A DNA stretch of 64,000 bases from Cordilura impudica (taxonomy: Eukaryota; Arthropoda; Insecta; Diptera; Scathophagidae), in NCBI GenBank assembly GCA_963682025.1, contig OY821518.1, positions 123,404,800-123,468,799 of the forward strand, given 5' to 3'. Positions 46,066 to 58,442 of this stretch are shown in pieces (positions within the stretch are counted from its first letter, which is position 1; every line of letters starts with the position of its first letter). The translations under genes were made by a program, and so were the position numbers. The notes under the pieces are model-generated. The model ran no database searches, was not told the origin of the DNA, and worked only from the letters and a program-made list of their open reading frames with translations.

Positions 46066-46481
46066 TTATGTTCTCTGTATGTGTTGCAGAATAAATGAAT
46101 CTTTCTTTAGCTGGTATCTGAAAATGAAATACATTAGCGTTTTACCACATGTGAAATGATGACAAATATTCTTGGTTTTCTCTTCTTTAAATTATTGTAA
46201 GTTTATCAACAATAAATAGAACGTTGTTGTATAAGTCTACAGAAGAACACGATAACAATTAAATTTTATTTCACATATCAATTACAAACATATGGGATCG
46301 TTATATAGTTTAGCTGTGGATGTTTTCGAAATTAAATAATAAATGAATATTTAGTGAATTAATTAATAAATAAGAGAGTTATTATTATAACGAATAAAGC
46401 AAAAAACTAAAAATACTATAAAAGCGTTATAACTGATACTATTTTAATATTAATTATTTATTAAATACTTGTATGCCCCAC
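46066..46481. other. No gene recognised
   Basis: AT-rich spacer. Confidence 0.5.
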
Positions 46482-47250
46482 CGTGGGATTTTGCTGGCAA
46501 AAAGTCCATTTTTCGAGTGTAAAATATGAAAAATGTAATGATGCAGTTTTGTAGAAAATTGTTTAGTTAAGAGAAATGCAACATCATTTTTTTTTTTCTA
46601 GAAATTCTTCTTTTTGCCCAAAATAATGCGGCAAAGTAACGTAAACGAAAATCTTTCGTAGCTGCCTCACATTTTCATGCATTTCAACGGTCCGGGTAGA
46701 TAATTTTTTTTATCATATCTATTTGATGTAAGTATATTTGAAAAACGTGGTATTTCAACATTAATTTTGGGGGAAAAGAATAATTTGATAGCAGTAGCAG
46801 TTTGCAAAATATTCTGGTTTTTATAATGGCACTAAAAAATTCAATGTTTTTAATTTTTCTTGTACAAAAAAAAAGTGATCTCTATCGACCTCTTTGTTCT
46901 GGTTGCCAAACATTAAAGACGGGAGTGTATTCTTTTAATTTAATAAATAAAATTTAGATAATATTGTATACTGCTGAACCAAGTTAAACATATTATATAA
47001 AAGTTCTACGAAATTGCATTTCAGTAGCTCAAAGAAACTCCTTTGAAGCGTTTTTTTTAGTGGTTTGACGAAATTAGATAATTGCTCTTGTATTTCGTTG
47101 CTACACGAATTTAAGATAAATTTTATTTTAACGTAACAAAGAACATGTTCCTGGTCTTTGTTCCTAAAATACTCTTCGGCCAGTACTTTATAACTGAAGC
47201 ACTCCATATATATTTTTTTTTTGAATATTTTTATTTGCGACTGTTATTGC
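46482..47250 (-). pseudogene. Transib remnant, copy C
   Basis: The minus strand from 47207 reads MECFSYKVLAEEYFRNKDQE and EIQEQLSNFVKPLKK, very close to the N-terminus of copy B; upstream GCAAATAAAAATATT matches copy B's 5' leader. The homology stops after about 55 residues. At the left, CACCGTGGGATTTTG followed by CTGGCAAAAAGTCC (46482 onward) resembles a Transib end. It is probably an internally deleted element; the right end is not found. Confidence 0.65.
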
Positions 47251-47814
47251 TGAAACATTTTATAGCAATTAAGTTTGTATTCAAATGTCACTTTCTTATA
47301 AGCCTTTTCATAAGCTATCATACTATGTTTCTAGGTAAAATAAAAAGGTAAGAAAATGGCATTAGTGTATTACTACCTAAAATGATACATAAACAAATAA
47401 GATAATTATAGTCGGTCTAGACCGACTTTACGATACCCTATACCATGGTTTAGAGACCCTATCTCTTCGATCCAACTAATTGGATATAGAAAATAAGCAT
47501 AAACCAAATTTGAGTGCCATTGTTATTATTTTTTTTGGCTGCAGATATGAAAAAGTTCATATCGGGTGCTATATTTATATGGGGCTAGGTCGAAAAATGG
47601 ACCGATCCTGACCAATGTTTGGTAAAGTGACTTATATTTTGAAAAAATATACAAATACCAAATTTGAGAAAAATCTGTGCACTATTTTTGTTTTGTGATA
47701 AATTTAAGGGAAGATCGGGAAGCAGCTCTATATGGGGCCTATGACTAAGAATTGTCCTATAGGGATTATTTTTGAACTAATGATTAATGTATACAATATA
47801 TATATATATATTAT

Positions 47815-48466
47815 GTCCTGTGGTTCATTTTGGGAACAAAGGGCCACAACGAATTTATTCCATTCGGTCCGGTTGGATGATATTCTCTTCACTTCTCCCC
47901 AGCTTTGATCAGTAGATATGACTTCTATATTCAGTTGACGGCGCCATGTGTGAGACGGTCTGCCTACTCTCCTCGTCCTACCATGTGGGTTCCACACAAT
48001 GGCGATTTTAGCAACATCGCCTGGAGACCTGCGCAGCGTGTGACCAATCCAACGCCATTTGCGATTCATTATTTCAATATGGATTGCCCGCTGGTTTGTT
48101 TGTCTCCAAGGTTCTGCATTGGATATGGTGTTAGGCCAAAAAACTTTTAGTATTCTTCGGAGACATCGATTAACAAACACTTGTAGGGAGTTTATATCGT
48201 GTTCTGTTGTGTTCCACGTCTCGCACGCATAAAAGAACACAGATTTGGCACAAGAGTTAAAGATGTTTACCTTAGTGTGCCTGGATATTGCCGAAGATTT
48301 CCATATCGACCGGAGGGTACCGGATGCTTGATAAGCTTTAGATATTCGGTACGCAACATCATTGCTGGAACTACCTGTATTTGTTAAAATGCTACCCAGG
48401 TAGCAGAATGACCTTACCTCTTGCAATTCAGTATTTCCTATGCGGAATTTGTTTTTATTCACGGTG
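47815..48466 (-). pseudogene. RTE-like ORF, C-terminal part
   Basis: Minus strand: RIGNTELQEVRSFCYLGSIL, YACETWNTTEHDINSLQVFV, NRCLRRILKVFW, RKWRWIGHTLRRSPGDVAKI, WNPHGRTRRVGRPSHTWRRQ. This is the tail of RTE-side polymerases. It continues the frame interrupted at 51797: dropping the Transib and one CGGTG copy joins the two parts in frame. Confidence 0.85.
48462..48466. repeat. Target-site duplication CGGTG, left
   Basis: Matches 51793-51797; one base away from the Transib target consensus CGNCG. Confidence 0.9.
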
Positions 48467-49170
48467 CACTGTGTTGCGGCTAGTGGAAAAGTAACTTTTT
48501 TCCGATTATTTTTTTCAGTGTTTTTAATGATGCAATTTTGTCACAGACATTCCAAGTAAACAAAAAACACATAAAGCTTATTTTTATGTTGGCCCGTTGA
48601 TTTTTAATTGATTTTAGAAGTCAAATATACAAAATTTTCACGAAAAGAGGGGATTTCAGGGCTGTATTCAAAATGATCTCATTTGATTTTGGTGACAGAT
48701 ATTTTGATTCGGAAAAAAAATCTACCTTCGGACAAGTATCTTCTGTAAAAAAAGGAATGTTGTTTGAGACATTTTCATATGCACCTTTTTTAGAGCAAAA
48801 CCCCGACTAAAGGTCCATTTTTCCTTTAAATTTGGGTTAGGTAAGTAATATCTAAAAAGTCCCAGAGAGTCCCAGTTCCAAACCACAACAGAAATGTTAC
48901 ATAATTTGTTTTCAACGAACTGTGAAAAAATCAGCAGCCGATACCAGCCCTCCTGGGAGTTATAGCGATTTTAGTATATCACTCTCAGTATTTATTCCAT
49001 AGAAATAGAACGGAAATTCTCGGAATCACTTATTGAATAATTTAATCATAATGGTTTTTGGGTGACTTTCCGTCATCGCCATCTTCAGTGTTTTCTTTTT
49101 TGTCACTAATTAGTCCGCATGTGTGTCCGTCTTTATATAGTGTTTTCTTTTAGCTTGTGGTGGTACATTT

Positions 49171-49226
49171 CTCTCTCTCTGTTGTTTTAATATTTTATTC
49201 TCTCTCTTTCGCTCTCTCTCTCTCCC
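49171..49226 (+). repeat. TC-rich microsatellites in the 5' leader of Transib D
   Basis: TCTCTCTCTC runs near 49171-49180 and 49199-49224, with a T-rich spacer. Confidence 0.8.
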
Positions 49227-49398
49227 CCTTTGTTTTTACGTCTAGGTAGGTATTGTATTGGTATTTGTATTGTTTTTATTTTGTGGTTTCCCTTCATTTA
49301 CTACATTTAATTGCTTTCTGATGCGTTTTTCATATAAGTGTTTAATGGTTCGAATATTACATCAGAATATATAATTATAATTTTGACAGTCAAGAATT

Positions 49399-51228
49399 AT
49401 GGAATACATTAAAATTTCCTATCAGGAACTGCATGAGTTGATGCAACAGAGTAAAACTAGAAACGTGGAGGATGTTTTGGAATTGCTTGATCATGAGCAT
49501 GGAGTAAAAAGTAGTTTAATATTTCCAAACATAAAATATAAATTGAAAAAGTTTGTCAATAAGTCTTCAAAAGTTTAACAGGATGTATGAACGGCTTGGA
49601 GCTACGGACTGGATTCAAGAGGGCTATATTGAAGTTGGAAATCATCCAAGTACTTCAAAACGAAAACCCGAACCTAAGGAATTTACATTATGCTGTGAGA
49701 AAACAAAGAAGAAAAGAAGTATGGAACTCATGGAAACAGAAGAGGTTTCTGCAGATTTAATTAAATACACAGCTGAAGAATTGAGAAAAGAGGAAGAAGG
49801 GGATATAAAGGCAGCTTTGGCTTTCTTCATGGACATGAAACTCAGCGTTTATCAGTGGCAAAAGTTAAAAGAATATCATGAAAAACACAATTACTTTCCT
49901 AGTTACAGAAAACTTTTAGAGGAGAAAAAGAAATGTTATCCAGAGGATGTCGAGGTAACTGAAAAGTCTGCTTCAGTCAAACTACAATCTCTTTTGGATC
50001 ACACCGCGAATAGAATACTGGAATCCAAATCAATTGACCAGCTTCAAGCATATGCAGATAAAGAAATGTTATTGATTAGCAAATGGGGTATGGATGGATC
50101 TTCAGGCCATAGCCAGTATAAACAAAACTTTACTGACAATACAGCAACTGATAGTAGCTTGTTCAGTATATCTATGGTTCCTTTAGTTCTTTCATGCAAT
50201 AAAGAACAAGTATGGGAGAATCCAACACCATGATCAACCAGATATTGCAGACCAATCAAGTTTGAATATGCTAAGGAGACTGTAGAGTATACAAAGCAAC
50301 AGGACGATCTCATGAAAGAACAAACAAATAGTATACACGAAACGATTATCAACATAAGCGGATTACAATTTAAAGTAGGTCATAAAGTGGAGGAAACAAT
50401 GGTTGATGGAAAAGTCTGTAATTCTTTATCTCATAACAAGTGTGCAGCAACGTGTTACATTTGCCACGCAAAGCCCAGTGAAATGAATCAGTTGGACAAA
50501 ATTGTTAAAAGGACACCCAATCAGGAAGCTTATAGATTTGGATTATCAACATTACATTGTAGAATCAGATTTATGGAAACCCTACTGAACATTGCTTATC
50601 AAATCACTGTGCGCAAGGCAGGGGAAACAAAGAGAACAAAGAGATTATTAGAGATCAAAGAAAAAATTAAGTTCAACAAAATCTGAAAGATCAGCTCCAA
50701 ATAACTGTTGATGTTGTGAAACAAGGAAGTGGAACAACTAATGACGGTAACACAGCAAGGAAATTCTTTAGTGATCCTGAGGAAACCGCTCTGGCCACAG
50801 GAGTAGATACCGAACTTATAAGAAGGTTTTCTACTATTCTTCAAGCTATAACTTCTGGATATAAGATAGACTGTGATAAGTTCTCTAAGTACGGAATAGA
50901 AACTGCTGCTCTCTATGTAAAGAAATATTCGTGGCATTATATGCCACCAACTGTCCACAAGGTTCTTATTCATTGAGCTGAAATAATTCGTTCATTTTTG
51001 GTCCCCATTGGCCAACTATCAGAAGAAGCATTGGAAGCAGGAAACAAGGACTTCAGAAACACAAGGCTTTACCATGCGAGGAAAGCATCAAGAAAAGACA
51101 ATTGTGAAGACATATTACATTATCTGCTCGCCAATTCTGATCCCGCAATCACAAGTAGGAGAATACTGAAGGAGAAGAAACACCTGGAATTATCAGAGGA
51201 AGCAATGAACTTATTGGTAGATGACTGA
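49399..51228 (+). pseudogene. Transib transposase, copy D, with four lesions
   Basis: The ATG at 49399 opens MEYIKISYQELHELMQQ, matching copy B's start. Lesions: a frameshift near 49555, a TGA at 50231-50233, a frameshift near 50680, and a TGA at 50974-50976 where copy B has Gly 572 right after H571. All catalytic and zinc-binding positions are still present: WGMDGSSGHSQYKQ (near 50084), MVDGKVCNSL (near 50400), CYIC (near 50455), TVHKVLIH (near 50950), LSEEALEAGNKDFR (near 51018). It was a complete transposase that died by small mutations after or around insertion. AATAAA lies at 51255-51260. Confidence 0.9.
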
Positions 51229-51792
51229 TAATTTGTAATTTTTCTGTAGAATGCAATAAAATATGCCTGTGTTATAAAATAGTATCTTCAAATTTTTTTT
51301 TTATTCTACATCTATTCTAGCACTCCACAAAAATGAGCATAACTCTCTTAAAACTGAAGCTATTGACTTCAAACCGGTATCAAATTAAAGCCTTTATTGC
51401 CACCTTTCAAATAAGAAATGAAATAGATTTTGGTTTTATATAAAATTTCAAAGTTTTTCAACAAATATCGAAAAATCATGAAAATTTGACGTTTATAATT
51501 CTTGTTCGGACCACCCTATAGTTTATTTAAAAAACTAATTATAGGGTATTTATCAGAAATAAAAGAACAATTAAAATAAATTTTTTTTTGTAAATTTTTC
51601 GAACTATTTTTTTTTTTTTTGACTTTTGTTGAAAATTTGACCCAACAATTTTTTTCGGTGTACATTTTTTTTTTTCACTCATTCTGTTTGGGATTTCATT
51701 CTGACCAATCTGTAGAAGTTTCTCATCGATACAATTAAAATTACAGTTTAGGCAATATGATTTCCAAAAAATTCCGGTTTTGCAACACTGTG

Positions 51793-51797
51793 CGGTG
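51793..51797. repeat. Target-site duplication CGGTG, right
   Basis: Matches 48462-48466. Confidence 0.9.
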
Positions 51798-53970
51798 TTG
51801 CAGCGCATTACTTTACTCTTGCCAATGTTTATTTTCAGGCCAGCTTTTGCTGTCTCTGTTTCCAAGCACTTTAGCTTCGACTTTATGCTTTCATAGCCGT
51901 GGGAAAGTAGGCAGATGTCGTCTGCGTACTCTAGACTCTCAGGTTGTTGGTTGAGACCCCAGCTGATACCTGTATTTACTCTGGTAGCATTGCGAATTAT
52001 AACATCTAGAACGATGTTAAAGAGCAAGGGTGATAACACACAACCCTGGCGGACGCCAGTCACGACGTCAAAATTGCTGCTCAAAGCGTTATTGTGGACA
52101 ACACGACATTTTACATTACAGTATAAAGACTGGGTAAGGCTAGTGATTTTCGGGGAACCCCTTTGCAAGCAAGAGCGCCCCATATACCGTTTTGATCTAG
52201 TGTATCGAAAGCTATCTCAAATTTGATAAATACCAGGTAAAGCGTCGCGCGAAGTTCTGTGGATTGTTCTAAAATTATCCGTAGACTATTGATGTGGTCT
52301 ATACTAGACTTTTGGGGCCGGAAGCCAGCTCGTGCGGGTCTAAGGTCCCCAAGAACAGTGTCGGATATTCTCTTGTTTATTATCAGAGCTATTACTATAT
52401 TAACTGAACTAAGGATGGTGATGTCCCTCCAGTTTCTACATTCCGACAGGTCACCTTTTTTGGGGATGTTGACTATAAGATCTTCTTTTAAATGCAGGTC
52501 AAGTTCGTGCGTACGCCAGCAATTTTGTATAAGGGGAAGCAATATGTTGGCTGTGATATGAGAGTCGGCTTTAAGCATTTCGGGCGATATATTGTCGGGC
52601 GATATATACATTCTACGGCGATATCTTGCCTTACTACATGAGAATCGAATTGTCGAAGAAAGCATATTGGAGTAATGCTGTTTCCAAATTTCCATCTGAT
52701 CTCCCGCCGATGTTGATAGATCTCCGTCGGCGTTTTTGAGAGGTCTTTGGTTTGTGAAATTTTTGCCGGTGAGCCTCTTGGTAATGCTATACAGATCCTT
52801 AGTTCTATGCTCTGTTGAAGCTTTTTGTGCATCAGAAGCAAGTTGATTATACTGGCACTACGTTTGACCAGTTTGTCTTGTTGAGAATACGCCACTCTTA
52901 GCGAGGACTTCTCACCGCCTGTTCTGGCTGCATTTATTTTTTCCTTTAAGTCCTTCCTTTCGAGAATGAGGTTCCAGGTGGCTTCTGACATCCAGTGGGA
53001 TCTCTTAGGAATTTTAATACCAATGTGTTCTCTTGCAGCGTCGACAAAATGACTTCTTATTGACATCCAGCCAGGGGTAGGGTGTGATTGCTGAACAGCT
53101 AGTCCAGATCTCAATTCGAATAAGTAGTTGTTGAGTGTTTGCTGACTTTTGAGCATAGCTACATCGAATTTTCGCGCCGTAGTTTCAGGTTTACGGATGG
53201 CAGCAACCTTTATTCTTAAGCTTCCCACAACTAGATGGTGATCTGAGTTGCAATCAGCATCGCGTTTTGAACGCACATCTAGAAGGCTTCTGCGCCAGGT
53301 CCAGCTTATAGCTATGTGGTCGATTTGATTCTCCGTTGCACTATCTGGAGAAACCCACGTGATTTTGTGTACTCTTCTGTTAGGAAATATGGTGCCCCCT
53401 ATCACCAGATTGGCGTTGCCGCATGCCTCAGTGAAGAGACTATCGTTTTCAGTAAGCCTTCCAATTGCGTGTTTGCCCATTGCATGTTCCCGACCTGTGT
53501 TATCGGAACCTACTTGTGCATTAAGGTCGCCCATTAGGACAAAGATGTCTACGTGGGGAATTGCGGATAGGACACTATTTTAATGGCTGTAAAAATTGTT
53601 CTTTTGTGATGTGTCCGATGTTTCAGTTGGTGCGTAGCACTGAACACAGGTGAGATTTCGAGCACTTGTACGGAATCTAGCTGTTATTATTCTGTCTCCG
53701 TATGGCTTCCAATTGATCATAGCATCATAAGCTTCTTTCGACACCGCTTGATCTAGGTTGGTTATCCGGCTCGCCGGAGTATATAAATTTAAGATTTTCG
53801 GAGGTGTTTATTTCTCCTGTATCTGGCCATCTAGTCTCGCACACTCCTAAAAGTAGTAGGTTGTGGTTTGCGAATTCACTGCATACTTGGGCCAGTTTAG
53901 ATGGATCTAGGAGTGTACGCACATTCCATGTTCCAATTCGCGAAATTTTTTTTAAGCTGAAGGTCGTCAT
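51798..53970 (-). pseudogene. RTE-like ORF, endonuclease and polymerase part
   Basis: Starts at 53970 (MTTFSLKKISRIGTWNVRTL, VCETRWPDTGE: first blocks of an APE-type endonuclease), with a frameshift near 53740 and a stop near 53580. It continues with MGDLNAQVGSDNTGRE (near 53534), NQIDHIAISW and CNSDHHLVVGS (endonuclease end), a frameshift to the RT (PEMLKADSHITANILLPLIQ near 52600; IVNIPKKGDLSECRNWR; LRPARAGFRPQKSSIDHI), FIKFEIAFDTLD (domain A) and, after another shift, VTGVRQGCVLSPLLFN and YADD (51917-51928). It runs into the Transib at 51797. At least four lesions. Confidence 0.9.
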
Positions 53971-54730
53971 CGTGGGGATCCGTTGGTTATTATTATTTGT
54001 TGCGGTTCGGGAATAATCTTAATTTAGGTCAAAGCGACTGATTGGGCCACCTTGACCGATCCTAGTGTTGTGGCTGTCAACAACCTCTAGGCAGGTTACC
54101 CAAAAGATGGCTACAGAGATAGCTAAGTTTCAGTGTATGACACCTACACACCCGAGATGCATGGTGTCAGTATGCCATTCGGGATACTCAGCTGCACGCC
54201 TTCTCACTCTAGCTGCCACCAGACGGATGTCTGGACAGCATTACCAGGGGATGCTTGGTCTAACCCCGCAAGTAGTGAGCTGCTTGGAAAGTTCAATGCA
54301 CAAGAGGATGGCAGACGGAGAGCCTTCCACATAAGTGCACCTCTGTGAAAGACCCCATCCCCCAATAAACACATACAAACCCAATTTGACTAAGATCTAT
54401 GTGATAGTTTGGATCTTATGGCAATTTATGTCGATTTCATAGGCGTCATTTGTATGGGGACTAGGTGTGAACATGGACCGAATTTCACCAGTTTCAACAG
54501 TGTTCATCCTATGGTAGATAAAACTTATATTTGCGACCTGTAGTTAGATTACAAGGTTTACTTGGACACACGGACGGACGGACGGACGGACATCGCTAAA
54601 ACGACTCAGAAAGTGATTCTGAGCCGATCGGTATAATTAAAGATGGGTCAAGGTCAAATATTTTTGGTAGTTACAAACAGCGGCACAAAGTCATTATACC
54701 CAAACCACATAGTGGTATAGGGTATAAAAA

Positions 54731-55310
54731 CCCACTATACGAATGAATTTCCTGTGTGTGTTTTCTTTACCACTTGCATTAGTGCATCTTTAGGTAAAAT
54801 AAAAAGGTATAAAGAGATATGATAATAAAAAAACCAAGGTTACAACTGATTTACATTCGCTGTGTGTTGACATTCTTACTTACAAATATATCAAAAGGGT
54901 GGGATAGAACAAATAATTACTATTATTACTATTATTATGCTATTACTAAAGCACTAATTTAACACACCATTGTACACTTATATGGCTGCTTAAATTACCG
55001 TAACTTGAATTTCTTTTGACCCACGGGTTGTCACGGGTCAAAAGTATGTATAAGGTTAAAGAGGACACTTTCACCTTTTTCGTTGTGTTATACGGTTCTT
55101 GTTCCCTTGTGTTCCTTGGAAGTTATATTTCACTAAAGTTGAAATTTGACACAAGTATAGTAGTTTAATAAATATTTCAGAAAACCCTTAATATTAAACG
55201 GTAGGGTTTGTGACCACTTACAACAACTAAAGACTACCAACCTTGTAAAGAAGACGCAGGTCATTATCGACAATAGCTTGATAAAGAAAACACAAAAAAG
55301 TCAATTAGCA
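54731..55310. other. No gene recognised
   Basis: AT-rich spacer. TAGGTAAAATAAAAAGGTA (54791-54809) duplicates 47332-47350. Confidence 0.5.
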
Positions 55311-56094
55311 ACAAGTAAGAAAATAATAGTCGGTCTAGACCGACTATATGGTACTCTATACCATGCGTTTAGAGACCCTATCTCTTAGGCCCAACTAACT
55401 GAATATAGAAAATAAGCATAAACCAAATTTGAGTGGGATTTTTATTAATTTTTTTGGCTGCAGTTATTAAAAAGTTCATATCGGATGCTATATCCATATG
55501 GGAACTAGGCCCAAAAATGAACCGATCTCTTGTATTTTTTAAAAATATATACAAACAAAATTTGAGAAGAATCAGTGCAATATTTTTGTTTTTTGATAGA
55601 TTTAAGTGAAGATCGGGAAGCAGCTCTATATGGGGCCTATGACTAAGAGTTGTCCCAGGGATCATCTTTAGACTACTCATTAATGGATGTAATAAACGCT
55701 TATAAACCCACTTTGAGTAAGATCTTTATAACAATTTGGATCTTATGGCAATTTATGTCGATTTCATAGGGCTAGGTCTGTACATTTGTATGGGGGCTAG
55801 GTATGAACATCAACCGATTCTCACCAATTTCAACAGCGTTCATGCTATGGCCAATGAAAGCTTACATACCAAATTTCATCATAACACATTCATATTTGCG
55901 ACCTGCAATTGGATTACAAGGTTTACATGGACACACAGACGGACGGACGGACGGACATCGCTACATCGACTCAGAAAGTGATTCTGAGTCGATCGGTATA
56001 ATAAAAGATGGGTCTATGTCAAATATTTTTGGTAGTTACAAACAGCAGCACAAAGTCAGTATACCCAAACCACATGCTGATATAGGGTATAATT
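55311..56094 (+). mobile_element. mini-me-like repeat, full copy
   Basis: From AACAAGTAAGAAAATAATAG and the perfect palindrome to ATAGGGTATAA. It has a small insertion near 55770-55795 (GGCTAGGTCTGTACATTTGT) that looks like a local duplication. The GGAC array is at 55939-55955. Confidence 0.9.
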
Positions 56095-57059
56095 AGACTT
56101 TTGGCTAATGAAATGAATCTACGGTGTCAATTTATATGACTTACTAAATATAAAATCGCTACTCTACGATTAAGAAAGTTAGCAACGCCTCACTTTTTAA
56201 GAAAATAATTTTCGAGCAATACAAATAGGAATTGTTGTTTTAACATATCCTCTACATTACATAAAATTAACAATTGTCAAAATAGTTTTCATGCTAATAT
56301 AGGTACATATATATATATATATTTTTTTTTTTTTTTAAGTAGTATTGTAATTTTTCAATTTTTTATACATCAATATTTCAAGCCGAAAGTCTAAGCTGCT
56401 AGTGCTCTAATTTTTAAGATTTATTGTAATTTTAATTATAATAAATATCAGAATAATAATAATATTTCATTGTTATTTTTTATTTTATTTTTTTCCATAT
56501 TTTTTCCTTTTTTAAATTAATTTTTTAATTTTTATTTCATTTTTTCTTACTGATATGTATGGTTGTTTCTATTAATTTTTTTGTAATAATTTAAATATTG
56601 AGATAATAGCTTTAAGTTCCTGTGTACATCATACATCATAATTCAATTTACATGTTTTGTTGAGTGGGATACCAAATTTAATAAATAAATATAACCCATG
56701 GTCTCCGGTTTTTCTAAATTTTAATTGTACAACTCAAATTTGTTGGTTATATAAGGTATAAATTCCTAGCCTCAAAATACTTATGTTTCTTTACAGAAAT
56801 GTGATCATATCTGAATTCATTCAGCATGTTACTAGAACGCGCACATTTTTAATCATGCAATTTCTATTTTGGGTCAAATAAACGTTTATTTACTTTTTCA
56901 ACATTAGCTTGCTTAATTTCATTTGTTACCGTGGTAACCAATTCGTCCACCGATATGTTTGAACATTTGTAATAAGGGAGCTAAGATTTTACTTATAAGT
57001 GGGCCCACATTTTTATTTTAGCGTAGTCTTTGAAGAGAAACAAAATAATAAAAAAAAAA
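56095..57059. other. No gene recognised
   Basis: AT-rich, with a TA run at 56312-56322 followed by a T run. Confidence 0.5.
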
Positions 57060-57445
57060 TCATGTGAGTCCGATCACAGGGGAGATGTGTAAACATCTAG
57101 TAATTAAAAATTTTTTTGTCACTTTATTAAAATCAAACAGAAAGCGTCAATTATCACTTATAGCAAACAACTGCAGAGTCTTGACTCAGGTTATACTTGT
57201 GGGGTTGTTGAATTATGTATATATTATACGTTTATATTTTGAAATTTTTAACGTTTTATAGCAAAGGGTTGTTGAATTAGCTGAAACAATTTCATATCAT
57301 AATTTTTTCACCAATACAATTATAAGCTACACCGATTTGTCTTATGGCTCACAGCGTAATATGTAAGCTCACATGTTACGCTGTTTTTGTGATTGTATTG
57401 TGAAATAGAAATTTACCCCTCTGCGCGTGTAGATGTTCACACATA
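57060..57445 (-). mobile_element. Helentron-like element, copy ii (short)
   Basis: The minus strand begins ATGTGTGAACATCTACACGC, GCAGAGGGGTAAATTTC, then the hairpin words CAATACAATCAC and AACAGCGTAAC, and ends ATGTTTACACATCTCCCCTG followed by the TGTGATCGGACTCACA hairpin. The interior is about 250 bp with no satellite. T-runs flank both ends. Confidence 0.75.
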
Positions 57446-58442
57446 AAAAAAACCAAAGTGTGAGATTTTATTTTCAGACATAGTGGCATATGATCCGAGT
57501 AGGGCTTCAATGAAATGGAGATATCTTCAACAAATATGTTAAAACTATGTGAACATAGACAGCACTCAATAACAGTATTAATTTTAGCGTCATAAAAACT
57601 GTATTCACCCTGTGCAATTAATTAGTTTTCTCTTCAAATTATTTGGTAGCAAAATTACTTGATTTATTTAATGCATAAATGAAATGATCTAATAGTGTTT
57701 GCGAAAAAACATTTAAGGGCCGTTGTTCTGTACTATAGAATAGAGTTACTAAATGAATTTATATAACGTTATTATTTTATTAAAATTCATCTTTCTTTTA
57801 TTGATATTTCAAGAAATTTCGGCATTTATTATTATTATACTAAAGTATATTCTACATAAAAAAAATTTTTTTTTAACTTCTTAATTTGCTTCAATGCCCT
57901 TTGTTTATTTAGTTTTTCGCTCAATTTCTCATCTGTTTTTTTACTGTTGCTTTGCTTGCTTCTGCCAAGTGCACACTTCATGTTTCCGTTTTTCAGTTTT
58001 TTTTTTTTAGTTTTACTTTGTTTTAACTTTCTAACACACTTCACTGAATCTTTTCAATAATTTTCATTATTTAAATATTGTTTTACATAAAATATAAGGC
58101 GAAATTCACAATTTATAATAAGAACCGATGTAATATTTTTTTGGTAACTGTCAAAATGATGTTAATTGCAGGGTTGCTAACTATCACATAAAACATAAAT
58201 ATGTCAACTACGTCATCTAACGGGAATTCTTATGCAAAGCGTAATCTTTAGTTTTATTATTCTTGGTTATAGGCGTATAATTAGTAAAATAAAATAAGAT
58301 CGTTTAGTGCAATACTAAATGCAAACAAATTTATACGTCTTGCATGTCTGTTTGACTATTGTTACTGGCTAGTTTTTTTTTAATTGCCTGTTGTGTTGCA
58401 GTGATTCAAAATATGTTTACTGTTTGTTTATAATTTAACTGG
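57446..58442. other. No gene recognised
   Basis: AT-rich. The open frame at 57835-58044 (- strand) is a lysine-rich translation of T-runs, not a gene. Confidence 0.5.

Larger units (their letters stand above)
48467..51792 (+). mobile_element. Transib transposon, copy D
   Basis: 3326 bp. The left end starts CACTGTGTTGCGGC; the right end, read inward, starts CACAGTGTTGCAAAA. The CGGTG target duplication is perfect. The transposase (49399-51228) is broken. It belongs to a lineage clearly different from copy B. Confidence 0.95.
47790..54362 (-). mobile_element. RTE-like non-LTR retroelement split by Transib D
   Basis: About 3.24 kb once the Transib and one target duplication are subtracted, the usual RTE size. 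The 5' leader is at about 54362-53971; the single frame runs endonuclease then reverse transcriptase; the 3' end is a short TA repeat (47792-47810), as is common in RTE elements. It was inserted in a mini-me-like repeat. Confidence 0.8.
47397..54730 (+). mobile_element. mini-me-like repeat split by an RTE-like element
   Basis: Left part 47397-47789 (palindrome with one change, body up to GAACTAATGATTAATG) and right part 54363-54730 (AATAAACACATACAAACCCA, GGAC array at 54571-54589, terminal hairpin). Together they make one normal copy. Confidence 0.85.

Noticed and set aside
57835..58044. Lysine-rich 69-codon open frame (- strand)
   Set aside because: It is a translation of T-rich low-complexity DNA with no other support.
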